Shown here: piece by piece, positions 26,006 to 34,776 of the stretch | Numbering within the stretch: position 1 is the stretch's first letter | How the letters are laid out: every line of letters begins with the position of its first letter | Assembly: GCA_036266835.1 (NCBI GenBank) | Contig: DATAXD010000016.1 | Span: 1 to 64,000 of the forward strand | From: Galbitalea sp036266835 | Lineage (GTDB): Bacteria > Actinomycetota > Actinomycetes > Actinomycetales > Microbacteriaceae | Length of the DNA: 64,000 nt | Direction: 5' to 3' | Notes under the pieces: generated by a model | What the model was told of the DNA's origin: nothing | Database searches by the model: none | The model's input: the letters and a program-made list of their open reading frames with translations, nothing else | Program-made: the position numbers and the translations under genes

Positions 26006-26077
26006 CGAGTGCCGTGCGGCGCGGGTGGAGCAACGGGCGAGAGCCGCGCCCGCGCGATGCATGGTTCGGTAGACTCA

Positions 26078-26152
26078 GTGAGTCGCGACTGGCGTTGAGA
26101 CGGGTAACCGTCGGGGAGCGACCACCACGGTTGGTAGCCGTTCGCCTGGGCT
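26078..26152 (+). ncRNA. ZTP riboswitch (pfl motif) upstream of purH
   Basis: GTCGCGACTGGCG, GGGTAACCGTCGGGGAGCGA and a distal CCG...CGCCTGGGC occur in the order and spacing of the ZTP aptamer. The GGGGAGC and CGCCTGGGC blocks are the conserved halves of its pseudoknotted core. The ribosome-binding site (GAGGAG, 26199-26204) is 47 nt downstream. No U-rich terminator is seen, which favours control of translation; the switching mechanism is inference. Confidence 0.88.
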
Positions 26153-26209
26153 CCCGTCGAACACGATTGCTGTGCGGTCGTGCCTCTGACGTCAACGTGA
26201 GGAGTCCGT

Positions 26210-27763
26210 GTGAGCGGCCCATCGATCGATCCAGCCCGTTACCGTCCGCGTGATGTGATTCGGATTCGCCGTGCGCTCGTGTCGGTCAGCGACAAAACGA
26301 GCCTCGTTGAGCTCGCCACGAAGCTTGACGCCGCCGGTGTTGAGATCGTGTCGACCGGCTCGACCGCGGCAACGATCGCGGCGGCTGGCATCCCGGTAAC
26401 CCAGGTCGCGGAGGTCACCGGTTACCCGGAGTCTCTCGATGGTCGCGTTCGCACCCTGCACCCCGCCATCCATTCGGGTCTGCTCGCCGATCTTCGTCTC
26501 GAGTCGCACGAGGCTGAGCTCGAGGCGCAGGGCATCCGGCCGTTCGAGCTGGTCGTGTCGAATCTGTATCCGTTTGCCGAGACGGTGGCGTCGGGCGCGT
26601 CGGATGATGCGATCATCGAACAGATCGATATCGGCGGTCCCGCGCTGACTCGCGCCTCGGCGAAGAACCATGCGAACGTGGCGATCGTTACGTCGCCCGT
26701 GAGCTATCCGCTCATCGTCAAGGCGCTCGAGCTTGGCGGCACCACGCTCGCGCAGCGACGGAGGCTCGCACGCGAGGCGTTCGCCCACACCGCCGCGTAC
26801 GATCGGGCGGTCGCCGACTGGTTCACCGGTGGTGACCAGTTCGAGGTGAGCGGCACGCGGGCCGCAACCCTGCGCTACGGCGAGAACTCGCACCAGACCG
26901 CCGCCTTGTACGTGCGGCACGGCGGCACCGGTATCGCCCAGGCCGTGCAGCTGGGCGGCAAAGAGATGTCGTACAACAACTATGTCGACGCGGATGCCGC
27001 CCTGCGCGCCGCCTACGACTTCGCGTCGCCGGCCGTCGCGGTGGTCAAGCACGCGAATCCCTGCGGCATCGCGGTGGCCGATGACATCGCAGCGGCTCAC
27101 GTGCGGGCGCACGCCTGCGATCCGGTTTCGGCCTACGGGGGACTCATCGCCGCCAATCGGGTGGTCACGCTCGCCGTGGCAGAGTCGATCAAGCCGATCT
27201 TCACCGAGGTTGTCATCGCGCCGGGGTACGAACCGGACGCGCTTCGCCTGCTGCAGACGAAGAAGGACTTGCGCATCCTGCAGTTGCCGGCTGACTTCGC
27301 GCGCGAGACATCCGAGTTCCGTCACTTGTCGGGCGGGATGCTAGTGCAGGATGCCGACGCGCACTTCGCGCCTTTCGAGGAGTGGCAGCTGGTCTCGGGT
27401 GAGCCGGCGGATGCCGCGACCAGGGCCGACCTCGAGTTCGCCTGGACGGCATGCCGCGCAGTCAAGTCGAACGCCATCCTGCTGGCGAACGACGGCGCAT
27501 CCGTCGGGGTCGGAATGGGGCAGGTCAATCGGGTCGACTCATGTGAACTCGCCGTCAAGCGCGCCGGGGATCGGGCGCGCGGCAGCGTGGCGGCGTCGGA
27601 CGCTTACTTCCCGTTCCCGGACGGCGCGCAGATCCTGATCGATGCGGGCGTGCGCGCGATCGTGCAGCCCGGCGGTTCGATCCGTGACGAGCTGGTGATC
27701 GAGGCCGCCAAGGCCGCGGGCGTCACCATGTACTTCACCGGCGAGCGTCACTTCTTCCACTGA
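26210..27763 (+). CDS. purH: Bifunctional AICAR transformylase/IMP cyclohydrolase
   Basis: 517 residues. The N-terminal cyclohydrolase (MGS-like) domain has ALVSVSDKTSLVELA, VSTGSTAATI and GRVRTLHPAIHSGLLA. The transformylase domain has RYGENSHQTAALY, KHANPCGIA with the catalytic Lys-His, and RGSVAASDAYFPFPDG. It performs the last two steps to IMP and consumes ZMP (AICAR) and 10-formyltetrahydrofolate, which explains ZTP control. The GTG at 26210 follows GAGGAG by 5 nt. Confidence 0.97.
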   Translation: MSGPSIDPARYRPRDVIRIRRALVSVSDKTSLVELATKLDAAGVEIVSTGSTAATIAAAGIPVTQVAEVTGYPESLDGRVRTLHPAIHSGLLADLRLESHEAELEAQGIRPFELVVSNLYPFAETVASGASDDAIIEQIDIGGPALTRASAKNHANVAIVTSPVSYPLIVKALELGGTTLAQRRRLAREAFAHTAAYDRAVADWFTGGDQFEVSGTRAATLRYGENSHQTAALYVRHGGTGIAQAVQLGGKEMSYNNYVDADAALRAAYDFASPAVAVVKHANPCGIAVADDIAAAHVRAHACDPVSAYGGLIAANRVVTLAVAESIKPIFTEVVIAPGYEPDALRLLQTKKDLRILQLPADFARETSEFRHLSGGMLVQDADAHFAPFEEWQLVSGEPADAATRADLEFAWTACRAVKSNAILLANDGASVGVGMGQVNRVDSCELAVKRAGDRARGSVAASDAYFPFPDGAQILIDAGVRAIVQPGGSIRDELVIEAAKAAGVTMYFTGERHFFH

Positions 27764-27780
27764 TCGCCGATCCCTACATC

Positions 27781-27908
27781 CGCAACTCATGCAATCTCTC
27801 GTAACTCATGCGGAATGTGAAGCCGCGCGCCGACTCCCGCGGAGTGACGCGACCGTGTGCCGCTCCCCGCGAGGAATGCATGAGTTACGAGAAACTGCAT
27901 GAGTTACG
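27781..27908. repeat. Palindromic repeat, CGTAACTCATGCA family, copy 2
   Basis: Two forward copies (27781-27793 CGCAACTCATGCA; 27800-27812 CGTAACTCATGCG) and two inverted TGCATGAGTTACG copies (27877-27889, 27896-27908) form a large stem in the purH-DDAH spacer. It is the same family as 16552-16660. Confidence 0.65.
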
Positions 27909-27929
27909 AGAGGAGGTGGATGCGGGCGC

Positions 27930-27962
27930 CGAGGGGCGGACGAGGGGCGGACGAGGGGCGCA
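27930..27962. repeat. Three 11-bp tandem repeats
   Basis: CGAGGGGCGGA is repeated three times head to tail (last copy ends GCA). It directly follows the palindromic repeat and precedes the leaderless promoter of the next gene. Confidence 0.6.
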
Positions 27963-28003
27963 GCGGGCGGATGGCTCGAAGCGGGTTCATAGGGTGCTGC
28001 CGA

Positions 28004-28016
28004 TAGGTTGTCAGTC
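28004..28016 (+). promoter_or_regulatory. Leaderless promoter of DDAH-like gene
   Basis: TAGGTT at 28004-28009 ends 7 nt before the ATG at 28017. It favours this start over an in-frame GTG/ATG pair upstream. Confidence 0.55.
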
Positions 28017-29240
28017 ATGACCCAGCCCACGCTTGCGCGCCGTCTGCTGGCCTCACTGGCCGCCGCGCTTGCGACCGGTCTCGTGGTGTTTCTTGGCGTA
28101 GCGCTCGCGTACTACATCGCCGACTACGTCACCGGTAAGGCCGTGCTCACCTCGGTCATCCAGCTCGTCGAGCACTTCGGGCCCTCGGCGGTGGTAGCGA
28201 TCGTCGCTCTGGTCGGTACGAGCCTGCTTGGAGGCACCGCAAACTGGCGAGCCGCCCTGATTTCCGGAGTCGCAGTGGGGATCGTCGCGCCGTACTTCGG
28301 TGTCGTGATCCTGCTCACGCTGCAGGGCGACGAGTTCACGTCGGCCTCGGACGCCGCATTCCAGGATCTACTCACCTTCAACCTGGTGTTCTTCGTCGCG
28401 ACGGTCGTGGCCGCGCTTACCCTCGCCCGCAGGGTCTACAACTGGGCGTTCGGTCTGCGGGTGGTTGCGCCGCCACAGGTTCACCGCGTTGCGATGGTGC
28501 GAGAGCCGGCCGCAACGCTCGCCAAGGGCGAACTCACGCACCTCAAGCGCAAGCCGATCAAGCTCGGCAAAGCGAAGTCGCAGTGGGAAGCGTATGTGGC
28601 CGCTCTCGAGGCCGAGGGCTTCCGCATCCGGCGAGTGGATGGCGACGACGACTTTCCCGACTGCGTATTCATCGAGGATGTGCTGGTCATGCTGGGCCAG
28701 GTCGCGGTCATGACCAGTCCCGGCGCCGAGTCCCGGAAGGGCGAACGCGATGCCGTCGAAGCGGCCGTGCTGGATCTGGGGCTCGAGACCCGCCACATTC
28801 GCCTGCCGGGCACCCTTGATGGCGGCGACGTGCTGAAGGTGGGGAAAACCATCTATGTCGGGCGTGGAAGCAGGACCAACGCCGAGGGGTTGCGCCAGTT
28901 CCGAGCGATCGCCGGCGAGCTCGGCTACCTGGTAGTCGGAGTGCCGGTGACCCGCGTACTGCATCTGAAGAGCGCGGTGACCGCACTGCCGGATGGCACG
29001 GTGATTGGGCATCCGTCGCTGGTCGACGCCCCGTCGATCTTCGAGCGTTACCTTGAAGTACCAGAGGTCGAGGGCGTTGCCATCGTCGTGCTCACGAACA
29101 ACTCCGTGCTGATGTCGGCGTCCGCGCCGAAGACCGCCGCGCTCATCGGCGGTCTCGGCTACCGAGTGACCACGGTCGAAATCGGCGAGTTCGAGAAACT
29201 CGAGGGCTGCGTCACCTGTCTATCCGTGCGGATTCGCTGA
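28017..29240 (+). CDS. Membrane-anchored dimethylarginine dimethylaminohydrolase-like protein
   Basis: 407 residues in two parts. Residues about 10-145 hold four hydrophobic segments (LLASLAAALATGLVVFLGVALAYY to LLTFNLVFFVATVVAALTLA). Residues about 155-407 are a complete DDAH/arginine-deiminase fold: DDDFPDCVFIEDV, GGDVLKVG, SRTNAEG, the catalytic HLKSAVT His, and C401 in VTCLS near the C-terminus. DDAH makes citrulline and dimethylamine from methylarginines; relatives act on other guanidines. Known DDAHs are soluble, so the membrane domain is unusual. Topology is not certain, but the basic segment after helix 4 (HLKRKPIKLGKAKS) favours a cytoplasmic enzyme. It is monocistronic. Confidence 0.82.
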   Translation: MTQPTLARRLLASLAAALATGLVVFLGVALAYYIADYVTGKAVLTSVIQLVEHFGPSAVVAIVALVGTSLLGGTANWRAALISGVAVGIVAPYFGVVILLTLQGDEFTSASDAAFQDLLTFNLVFFVATVVAALTLARRVYNWAFGLRVVAPPQVHRVAMVREPAATLAKGELTHLKRKPIKLGKAKSQWEAYVAALEAEGFRIRRVDGDDDFPDCVFIEDVLVMLGQVAVMTSPGAESRKGERDAVEAAVLDLGLETRHIRLPGTLDGGDVLKVGKTIYVGRGSRTNAEGLRQFRAIAGELGYLVVGVPVTRVLHLKSAVTALPDGTVIGHPSLVDAPSIFERYLEVPEVEGVAIVVLTNNSVLMSASAPKTAALIGGLGYRVTTVEIGEFEKLEGCVTCLSVRIR

Positions 29241-29373
29241 AACATGCCGCCTGCGCGTCCGATTTGAGTATGTGCTACTTATCGCGACCGCGGTCGGGTG
29301 CGGTTACGATTTCATCTAAAGTCGCGGCCATGCGATAGGACTTCGTTTATTTCGAGTCAGAAAGTCGTGCCCG

Positions 29374-30603
29374 TTGACTACCTCAACCACTCCCGCCCGC
29401 CACTTCGTACCTCGGCCCGTTGCCGCGGTGTCGGTGATCGCCGCTGTCGCATTGGCGCTCACGGCGTGTGCACCATCGATTGCCCCCATCCACCACACGA
29501 ACGCGCCCCATCACGTCGTGCATTCCGCAGTACCGACTACCACGCCAACGCCGACTGCTGCCGCAGTGACGCTGCCGCAGGTGCGAATCCCGCTCAGCTG
29601 TGCGCAACTGGCGTCGACGACGCAGCTGAAGACAGTGCTGTCGGCCACGTTGTCTCCGACAACACCAAACGAGAACCCCGTTTCGACAGGCATTGACCCC
29701 GACCTCAGCTCGTACATCGCCCTGCAGGAGGGCGCGCTCAACTGCAGTTGGACTTCGCCGCTCGAATCGAATGGGAACCCCTCGGCGACCTTCGACATGA
29801 TGGTCATCCCCGATGCGACCGCCGCCTGGAACGCGGACATTGCCAAAATCCACCAGTACTACAGCGTGAAGAATCCGCTCGGTCCGAACTCCTGGTCCGC
29901 GTGCTGGGTGGAGACCCTCGCGTCAGCCGGCAAGGACGAGAACTGCGGATTCGACGTCCTGATCGGCTCAACCTGGCTGTGGATGGGCGCATACACCGAC
30001 CAGTACGGGACGATTCCAACCCTTGCTCAGGTCTTCACCCGGCTCGAGCCGCTCTTCCAGGCGAGCATCGCCACCGTCAAGGCAGTCACCGTCACCGAGC
30101 CGGCCTGGAGTGATCCGCAGGCAACCGCAGTAACCTTCCCGGCAGGCGGCGGCGCGGTGTCACTCAGCGGGATGTCGTCGGCGATTGGAATACCATTCAC
30201 CTTCAATGCCGCGGGATGGGGCCCGGTAAACGGCACGAACATCGGCACCTCGTTCGAAGCAGAGGTCCTCCCACTCGGCTACCACGCCGATGGCGGCGGC
30301 AACGTTGGCGCCAAGGCTTACAACCTGTCGAACCAGATCCTTCCTTCCGGCGCGTGGGCATACTCGGCGCTTCAGGCCGCTTCGACCGGTAAGCCGCTGT
30401 ACACCGAGCTGACCGGACTCGGCACTAAGGCCTTCATGTACGGCCTGAGCGATCCCGAGCCCAACGAGGTCGCCATCGTCGGCATCGTTGGCGAGAACCT
30501 GTACACGGTTGAAGTCGGAACGGATGGCGCGGCAGGCAGGCCCGTTCCTCTCACCGTTGCGAAGGCGGCCGCTGCGTACATCGTGTCGCAGCTGGGTGGG
30601 TAA
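29374..30603 (+). CDS. Secreted lipoprotein of unknown function
   Basis: 409 residues. The signal peptide ends in a lipobox LALTAC (lipidated C32). A His/Thr/Pro-rich linker (HHTNAPHHVVHSAV, then TTTPTPTA) is followed by a roughly 340-residue extracytoplasmic domain that looks like two related halves, each around a WSACW- or AWSD-like Trp segment. No characterised domain is recognised. The start is a TTG at 29374, the only one giving a basic n-region before the hydrophobic core, so it is less certain than others. Upstream 130 bp hold no clear promoter. Confidence 0.7.
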   Translation: MTTSTTPARHFVPRPVAAVSVIAAVALALTACAPSIAPIHHTNAPHHVVHSAVPTTTPTPTAAAVTLPQVRIPLSCAQLASTTQLKTVLSATLSPTTPNENPVSTGIDPDLSSYIALQEGALNCSWTSPLESNGNPSATFDMMVIPDATAAWNADIAKIHQYYSVKNPLGPNSWSACWVETLASAGKDENCGFDVLIGSTWLWMGAYTDQYGTIPTLAQVFTRLEPLFQASIATVKAVTVTEPAWSDPQATAVTFPAGGGAVSLSGMSSAIGIPFTFNAAGWGPVNGTNIGTSFEAEVLPLGYHADGGGNVGAKAYNLSNQILPSGAWAYSALQAASTGKPLYTELTGLGTKAFMYGLSDPEPNEVAIVGIVGENLYTVEVGTDGAAGRPVPLTVAKAAAAYIVSQLGG

Positions 30604-30673
30604 CCGCGGACGTCTAACCGGCACGCATCCCTCCAGCTGCCGATAGCGTGCGCGCGGATGCGGAAATTCGGTG

Positions 30674-30701
30674 TTGCGCGCGCTCCCATTGCGCCTATAG
30701 T
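30674..30701 (+). promoter_or_regulatory. Sigma-70-type promoter for the 33-residue peptide gene
   Basis: TTGCGC (30674-30679), 16-nt spacer, TATAGT (30696-30701). This is one of the more canonical promoters in the window. The transcript would have an 80-nt leader containing a GTGAGG-9nt-CCTCAC hairpin (30723-30743). Confidence 0.55.
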
Positions 30702-30785
30702 CTGAAAGGCTGCTCGGGGAGCGTGAGGTGCACAACGCCTCACTTTCCGCTCGGCTTACACACAGTCACACACGAGGAGGACATC

Positions 30786-30887
30786 ATGAAGAAGACGCCA
30801 ACTGCGACGGCAAGCATTCTCGCGGGAACCGGCACGGTCTTCGGTGTCGCCTTCGGAGGGCGCATCTACGCCCGACTTGTGCCGTAA
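30786..30887 (+). CDS. 33-residue hydrophobic small protein
   Basis: MKKTPTATASILAG begins a 33-residue peptide with a positively charged N-terminus, a Gly/Ala/Val-rich middle and the tail FGGRIYARLVP. GAGGAGG six bases before the ATG is an excellent ribosome-binding site, and a good promoter lies 85 bp upstream, which argues for real expression. The ABC exporter genes start 130 nt downstream on the same strand. It could be a small membrane protein, or a secreted peptide with a GG-type leader end; nothing proves either. Confidence 0.5.
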   Translation: MKKTPTATASILAGTGTVFGVAFGGRIYARLVP

Positions 30888-31017
30888 CCCGTAGCCAATA
30901 ACCCGCAGCCTTTCGTACGCGGCGCCCTGACGAGGCGATCCGCTTCCAGCAACCTCAAGTTCACAGTCTTTCGCGACCGCTTCTTTGTCGCGCGCGCCAA
31001 AAGTAATCAAGGAAACC

Positions 31018-32871
31018 ATGTCTAAAACGAACGACTCCGGTCGCTCAACCGCACGTCTCGGAACCTACCGTTCGATCGTGCGAATCTTCCCGTTCGCACG
31101 AGCAGCATCTCGGCGCATCTTTCTCGGGATGGTCGCGGCTCTTCTGGCGGGCATCGTCGCGCTCCTGATACCCCAGGTGCTGCGGTCGCTGGTTGACGGG
31201 CCGCTGAAGGATGGTGATTCCAGCCAGATCTGGCCGGCCGTCGGCATCGTTCTGGTCCTTGGCGTGCTCGAGGCCGTGCTGATTGCGCTCAGGCGCTTCT
31301 TCGTGCTGCAGCCGGGCACGCGCGTCGAGGCATCGCTGCGCAACGCCCTGTACTCCCAGCTGCAGGATCTGCCCGTGAGCTTTCACGACCGCTGGCCGTC
31401 CGGCCAGTTGCTGTCGCGCGCGATCAGCGACCTGAACCTGATCCGCCGCTGGCTGTCGTTCGGCATCGTGCTGCTCGTCGTGAACGTGCTGACGATCATC
31501 ATCGGATTCATCTTCCTGGTCGGAATTTCCTGGATTCTCGGGGTGATCTTCGTGGTCTGCTCGATCCCGCTGTGGATCTACGGCTACGTATTCGAGAGCA
31601 AGTACTCGGTCGTTGCCCGTCGCAGCCAGGACCAGGCCGGCGACCTCGCGACGGCCGTCGAGGAGTCGGTGCACGGTATCCGCGTGTTGAAGGCGTTCGG
31701 ACGCGGCTCACACCAGCTCGACCGCTTCTCGCGGCAGGCCGAAGAGCTTCGCGGCACCGAGATCGAGAAGGCCAAGGCGATCGCCGGCATCTGGTTCTGG
31801 CTGCTGCTAGTTCCGGATGTGACCTTCGCGATCTGCCTGATGGCCGGGGTGTGGCTTGCCGCCACCGGCCAGATCACGGCGGGTGAACTCGTCGCGTTCT
31901 TCGCGACGGCAACCGTGCTGCGGTTCCCGGTCGAGTCGATCGGCTTCCTGCTGTCGATGACGTTCGATACCCGCACGGCAGTGGACCGATTCTTCGAGGT
32001 CATGGACTCACCCAACGCGATCCAGGACCCGGAACATCCGAAGAAGATCGCGAAACCGGAAGGTCGCCTGAAGTTCGACGACGTCCACTTCCGGTACGAG
32101 GACTCGCCCGCGCAGTACCCGGACCTCGTCGATGGTCTCAGCCTGACGCTCGAGCCCGGCGAGACCATGGCTCTCGTCGGCTTGACCGGATCGGGCAAGT
32201 CGACCGTGACCGCGTTGACGACTCGGCTGTACGACGTGACTGGCGGTTCGATCACCCTCGACGGCGTCGACATCCGCGACCTGACCCGTTACGACCTGCG
32301 CAAGCACATCGCGATGGCGTTCGAGGACGCGACCCTGTTCTCGGCATCGGTTCGCGACAACGTGCTGCTCGGTCGGCCGGAAGCAACCGAGGCCGATCTG
32401 AAAGAAGCACTCGACATCGCCCAGTCGGACTTCGTCTATGAGCTTCCGGATGGGCTGGACACGAAGGTCGGCGAGGAGGGTTTGAGCTTGTCCGGTGGCC
32501 AGCGCCAGCGGCTCGCGCTCGCACGCGCGGTCGCGGCAAAGCCGGAAGTGCTCGTCCTCGACGATCCGTTGTCCGCACTGGACGTCGACACGGAGGCACT
32601 CGTGGAGGCCGCGTTGCGCAGGGTGCTCGCATCCACGACCGCGCTGATCGTGGCGCACCGGCCATCGACCGTGATGCTGGCTGACCGGGTCGCGCTGCTC
32701 CAGGGCGGCAAGATCACGGCCGTCGGCCGCCACTCCGAGCTGCTCGCGACCAGCGACCACTACCGGTTCGTGATCTCGAGTCTCGAGGACGAAGAGGCAC
32801 GCGAAGCGACCGAACGCGAGAGACAGAAGAACGACAGTACCGAGCAAGACCGAGAGGGGGTGGCGAAATGA
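31018..32871 (+). CDS. Heterodimeric ABC exporter, subunit 1 (degenerate catalytic site)
   Basis: 617 residues: about six membrane helices (35-330) and an ATPase domain. Walker A is GLTGSGKST, the signature is the intact LSLSGGQRQR, and the H-loop is IVAHRP. Walker B reads VLVLDDPLSALD, with Asp in place of the catalytic Glu. This is the mark of the non-catalytic half of asymmetric type IV exporters (TM287/288, BmrCD type). The ATG at 31018 follows GGAAACC. It overlaps subunit 2 by 4 bp. Substrate unknown; multidrug or peptide export is possible. Confidence 0.88.
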   Translation: MSKTNDSGRSTARLGTYRSIVRIFPFARAASRRIFLGMVAALLAGIVALLIPQVLRSLVDGPLKDGDSSQIWPAVGIVLVLGVLEAVLIALRRFFVLQPGTRVEASLRNALYSQLQDLPVSFHDRWPSGQLLSRAISDLNLIRRWLSFGIVLLVVNVLTIIIGFIFLVGISWILGVIFVVCSIPLWIYGYVFESKYSVVARRSQDQAGDLATAVEESVHGIRVLKAFGRGSHQLDRFSRQAEELRGTEIEKAKAIAGIWFWLLLVPDVTFAICLMAGVWLAATGQITAGELVAFFATATVLRFPVESIGFLLSMTFDTRTAVDRFFEVMDSPNAIQDPEHPKKIAKPEGRLKFDDVHFRYEDSPAQYPDLVDGLSLTLEPGETMALVGLTGSGKSTVTALTTRLYDVTGGSITLDGVDIRDLTRYDLRKHIAMAFEDATLFSASVRDNVLLGRPEATEADLKEALDIAQSDFVYELPDGLDTKVGEEGLSLSGGQRQRLALARAVAAKPEVLVLDDPLSALDVDTEALVEAALRRVLASTTALIVAHRPSTVMLADRVALLQGGKITAVGRHSELLATSDHYRFVISSLEDEEAREATERERQKNDSTEQDREGVAK

Positions 32872-34676
32872 GCGTCGCCGGAGTTGAAGGAGAAGAGCGC
32901 AACGATCTAAGCAAGATCGAGTCTCGCCAGCTGCGCCAGCGATCGGTGAGGCTGCTCGGATCGCTGCTGCGCCCGCTTCGCGGAAAGGTGGCCTGGACGA
33001 TCGTGGTCGTGGTGATCTCCACCACAGCGCAGATCGCCGGACCGGCCCTGATCGCCTACGGGATCAACGTCGGCCTGCCGTCGCTGGTGAAGGACAAGAA
33101 CTGGGCACCGCTGTCGTTGACGGTGGCCGCCTACCTGGTTGCCGCGGTCGTGGGTGCCTGGCTGATCTCGTCGTACACGATTCTGACCGCACGCATCAGT
33201 CAGGCGATCCTGATCGATCTGCGCAAGCGGGTCTTCCGTCACACCCAGCTGCTCAGCCTCGAGTTCCACGAGACCTATACGTCCGGCCGCATCATCGCGC
33301 GCCAGACGAGTGACCTCGACACGATTCGGGAGCTGCTGGATTCGGGAATCAATCAGCTCATCCAGGGTGTGCTGTACATGGGGTTCATCGCGATCGCGAT
33401 GTTCTCGCTGGACTGGGAGAGCGGCGTCGTGCTGTTCATCGGTCTGATCCCGCTGTGGTTCCTGGCTCGGTGGTTCCAGAAGAGTTCGCAGAACCTGTTC
33501 CGGCTGACGCGAGTCACGTCGGCGCGCGTGATCGTGCACTTCGTCGAGACGATGACGGGCATCCGCGCGGTCAAAGCTTTCCGCAAGGAGAAGCGCAACG
33601 AGGACGAATTCGGCCAGCTGGTCGAGGATTACCGCGCCGCGAACGGCAGGACCATCCAGCTGTTCGGCATCTTCGATCCCGGGTTGATCCTGATTGGCAA
33701 CATCACGCTCGCCGCGGTGCTGCTGGTCGGCGGACTTCGCGTCGCCACGGGCGGTGTCGAGATTGGAACACTGCTGGCCGTGCTGCTCTACACGCGGCAG
33801 TTCTTCGCGCCCGCCGAGGAAATGGCGATGTTCTACAACTCGTACCAGTCCGCATCCGCTGCTCTGGAGAAGATCTCCGGCGTGCTGGAAGAGGAGCCGA
33901 GCGTTCCGGATCCGGTTGATCCGATCGATCTCTGGAAGGCCAAGGGCCGAATCACCTTCGATCACGTGGAGTTCGCGTACAAGAGCGATCGAGTCGTGCT
34001 CCCGGAATTCGAGCTCGACATCCCGGCGGGGCAGACCATCGCGCTGGTGGGCTCGACCGGCGCCGGCAAGTCGACGCTCGCGAAGCTCATCTCGCGGTTC
34101 TACGACCCGACGAAGGGTGAAGTCGAACTCGACGGAGTGGATCTGCGCAGGCTGCATCCGAAGGACTTACGGCGAGCAATCGTCATGGTCACACAGGAGG
34201 CCTACCTGTTCTCCGGAAGCGTCGCCGATAACATCGCGCTCGGAAAGCCGGATGCTTCGCGTGCCGAGATCGTTGCGGCCGCGAAGGCGGTTGGCGCACA
34301 CGAGTTCATCCAGTCCCTCCCGGATGCCTACGACACCGATGTGAACAAGCGCGGGGGTCGGGTGTCGGCTGGTCAGCGCCAGCTGCTGTCGTTTGCGCGC
34401 GCGTTTATCGCGGACCCGGTGGTGCTGATTCTGGATGAGGCGACCGCGTCGCTCGACATCCCGAGCGAGCGCCTGGTGCAGGAAGGTCTGCAGACGCTGC
34501 TCGCCGACCGCACCGCGATCATCATCGCGCACCGGTTGTCGACAGTCGCGATCGCCGACCGGGTACTCGTGATGGAGCACGGCGTGATCGTCGAGGACGG
34601 CCCGCCGAACGAGCTCATCGCCGGTACCGGTCGCTTCGCGCAACTGCACGCGGCCTGGCGCGACTCGCTCGTGTAA
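32868..34676 (+). CDS. Heterodimeric ABC exporter, subunit 2 (catalytic Walker B)
   Basis: 602 residues: transmembrane domain (about 30-330) and ATPase. Walker A is GSTGAGKST, Walker B VLILDEATASLD has the catalytic Glu, and the H-loop is IIIAHRLST. The signature is GGRVSAGQRQ instead of LSGGQ. With subunit 1 this gives one consensus site (its Walker motifs with the LSGGQ of subunit 1) and one degenerate site. The ATGA overlap with subunit 1 implies coupled translation and 1:1 assembly. Confidence 0.88.
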   Translation: MSVAGVEGEERNDLSKIESRQLRQRSVRLLGSLLRPLRGKVAWTIVVVVISTTAQIAGPALIAYGINVGLPSLVKDKNWAPLSLTVAAYLVAAVVGAWLISSYTILTARISQAILIDLRKRVFRHTQLLSLEFHETYTSGRIIARQTSDLDTIRELLDSGINQLIQGVLYMGFIAIAMFSLDWESGVVLFIGLIPLWFLARWFQKSSQNLFRLTRVTSARVIVHFVETMTGIRAVKAFRKEKRNEDEFGQLVEDYRAANGRTIQLFGIFDPGLILIGNITLAAVLLVGGLRVATGGVEIGTLLAVLLYTRQFFAPAEEMAMFYNSYQSASAALEKISGVLEEEPSVPDPVDPIDLWKAKGRITFDHVEFAYKSDRVVLPEFELDIPAGQTIALVGSTGAGKSTLAKLISRFYDPTKGEVELDGVDLRRLHPKDLRRAIVMVTQEAYLFSGSVADNIALGKPDASRAEIVAAAKAVGAHEFIQSLPDAYDTDVNKRGGRVSAGQRQLLSFARAFIADPVVLILDEATASLDIPSERLVQEGLQTLLADRTAIIIAHRLSTVAIADRVLVMEHGVIVEDGPPNELIAGTGRFAQLHAAWRDSLV

Positions 34677-34697
34677 TCCAGCCCTCAACCCCGGTTC

Positions 34698-34757
34698 TGC
34701 CCCCGTGCGGGCGGTTTGCCCCCGCGCGCGCGGGCGCAGACAGCCCGCACGGGGGCA
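34698..34757. terminator. 15-bp perfect inverted repeat after the ABC exporter genes
   Basis: TGCCCCCGTGCGGGC (34698-34712) pairs perfectly with GCCCGCACGGGGGCA (34743-34757) around a 30-nt GC-rich loop. It lies between convergent genes and is a probable bidirectional terminator or REP-like element. Confidence 0.55.
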
Positions 34758-34776
34758 AACGCGTGGTGGTGTCCGG

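Noticed and set aside
27930..27962. 11-bp tandem repeats as a replication or partition iteron site
   Set aside because: Three copies only, no replication or partition gene nearby, and no AT-rich region.
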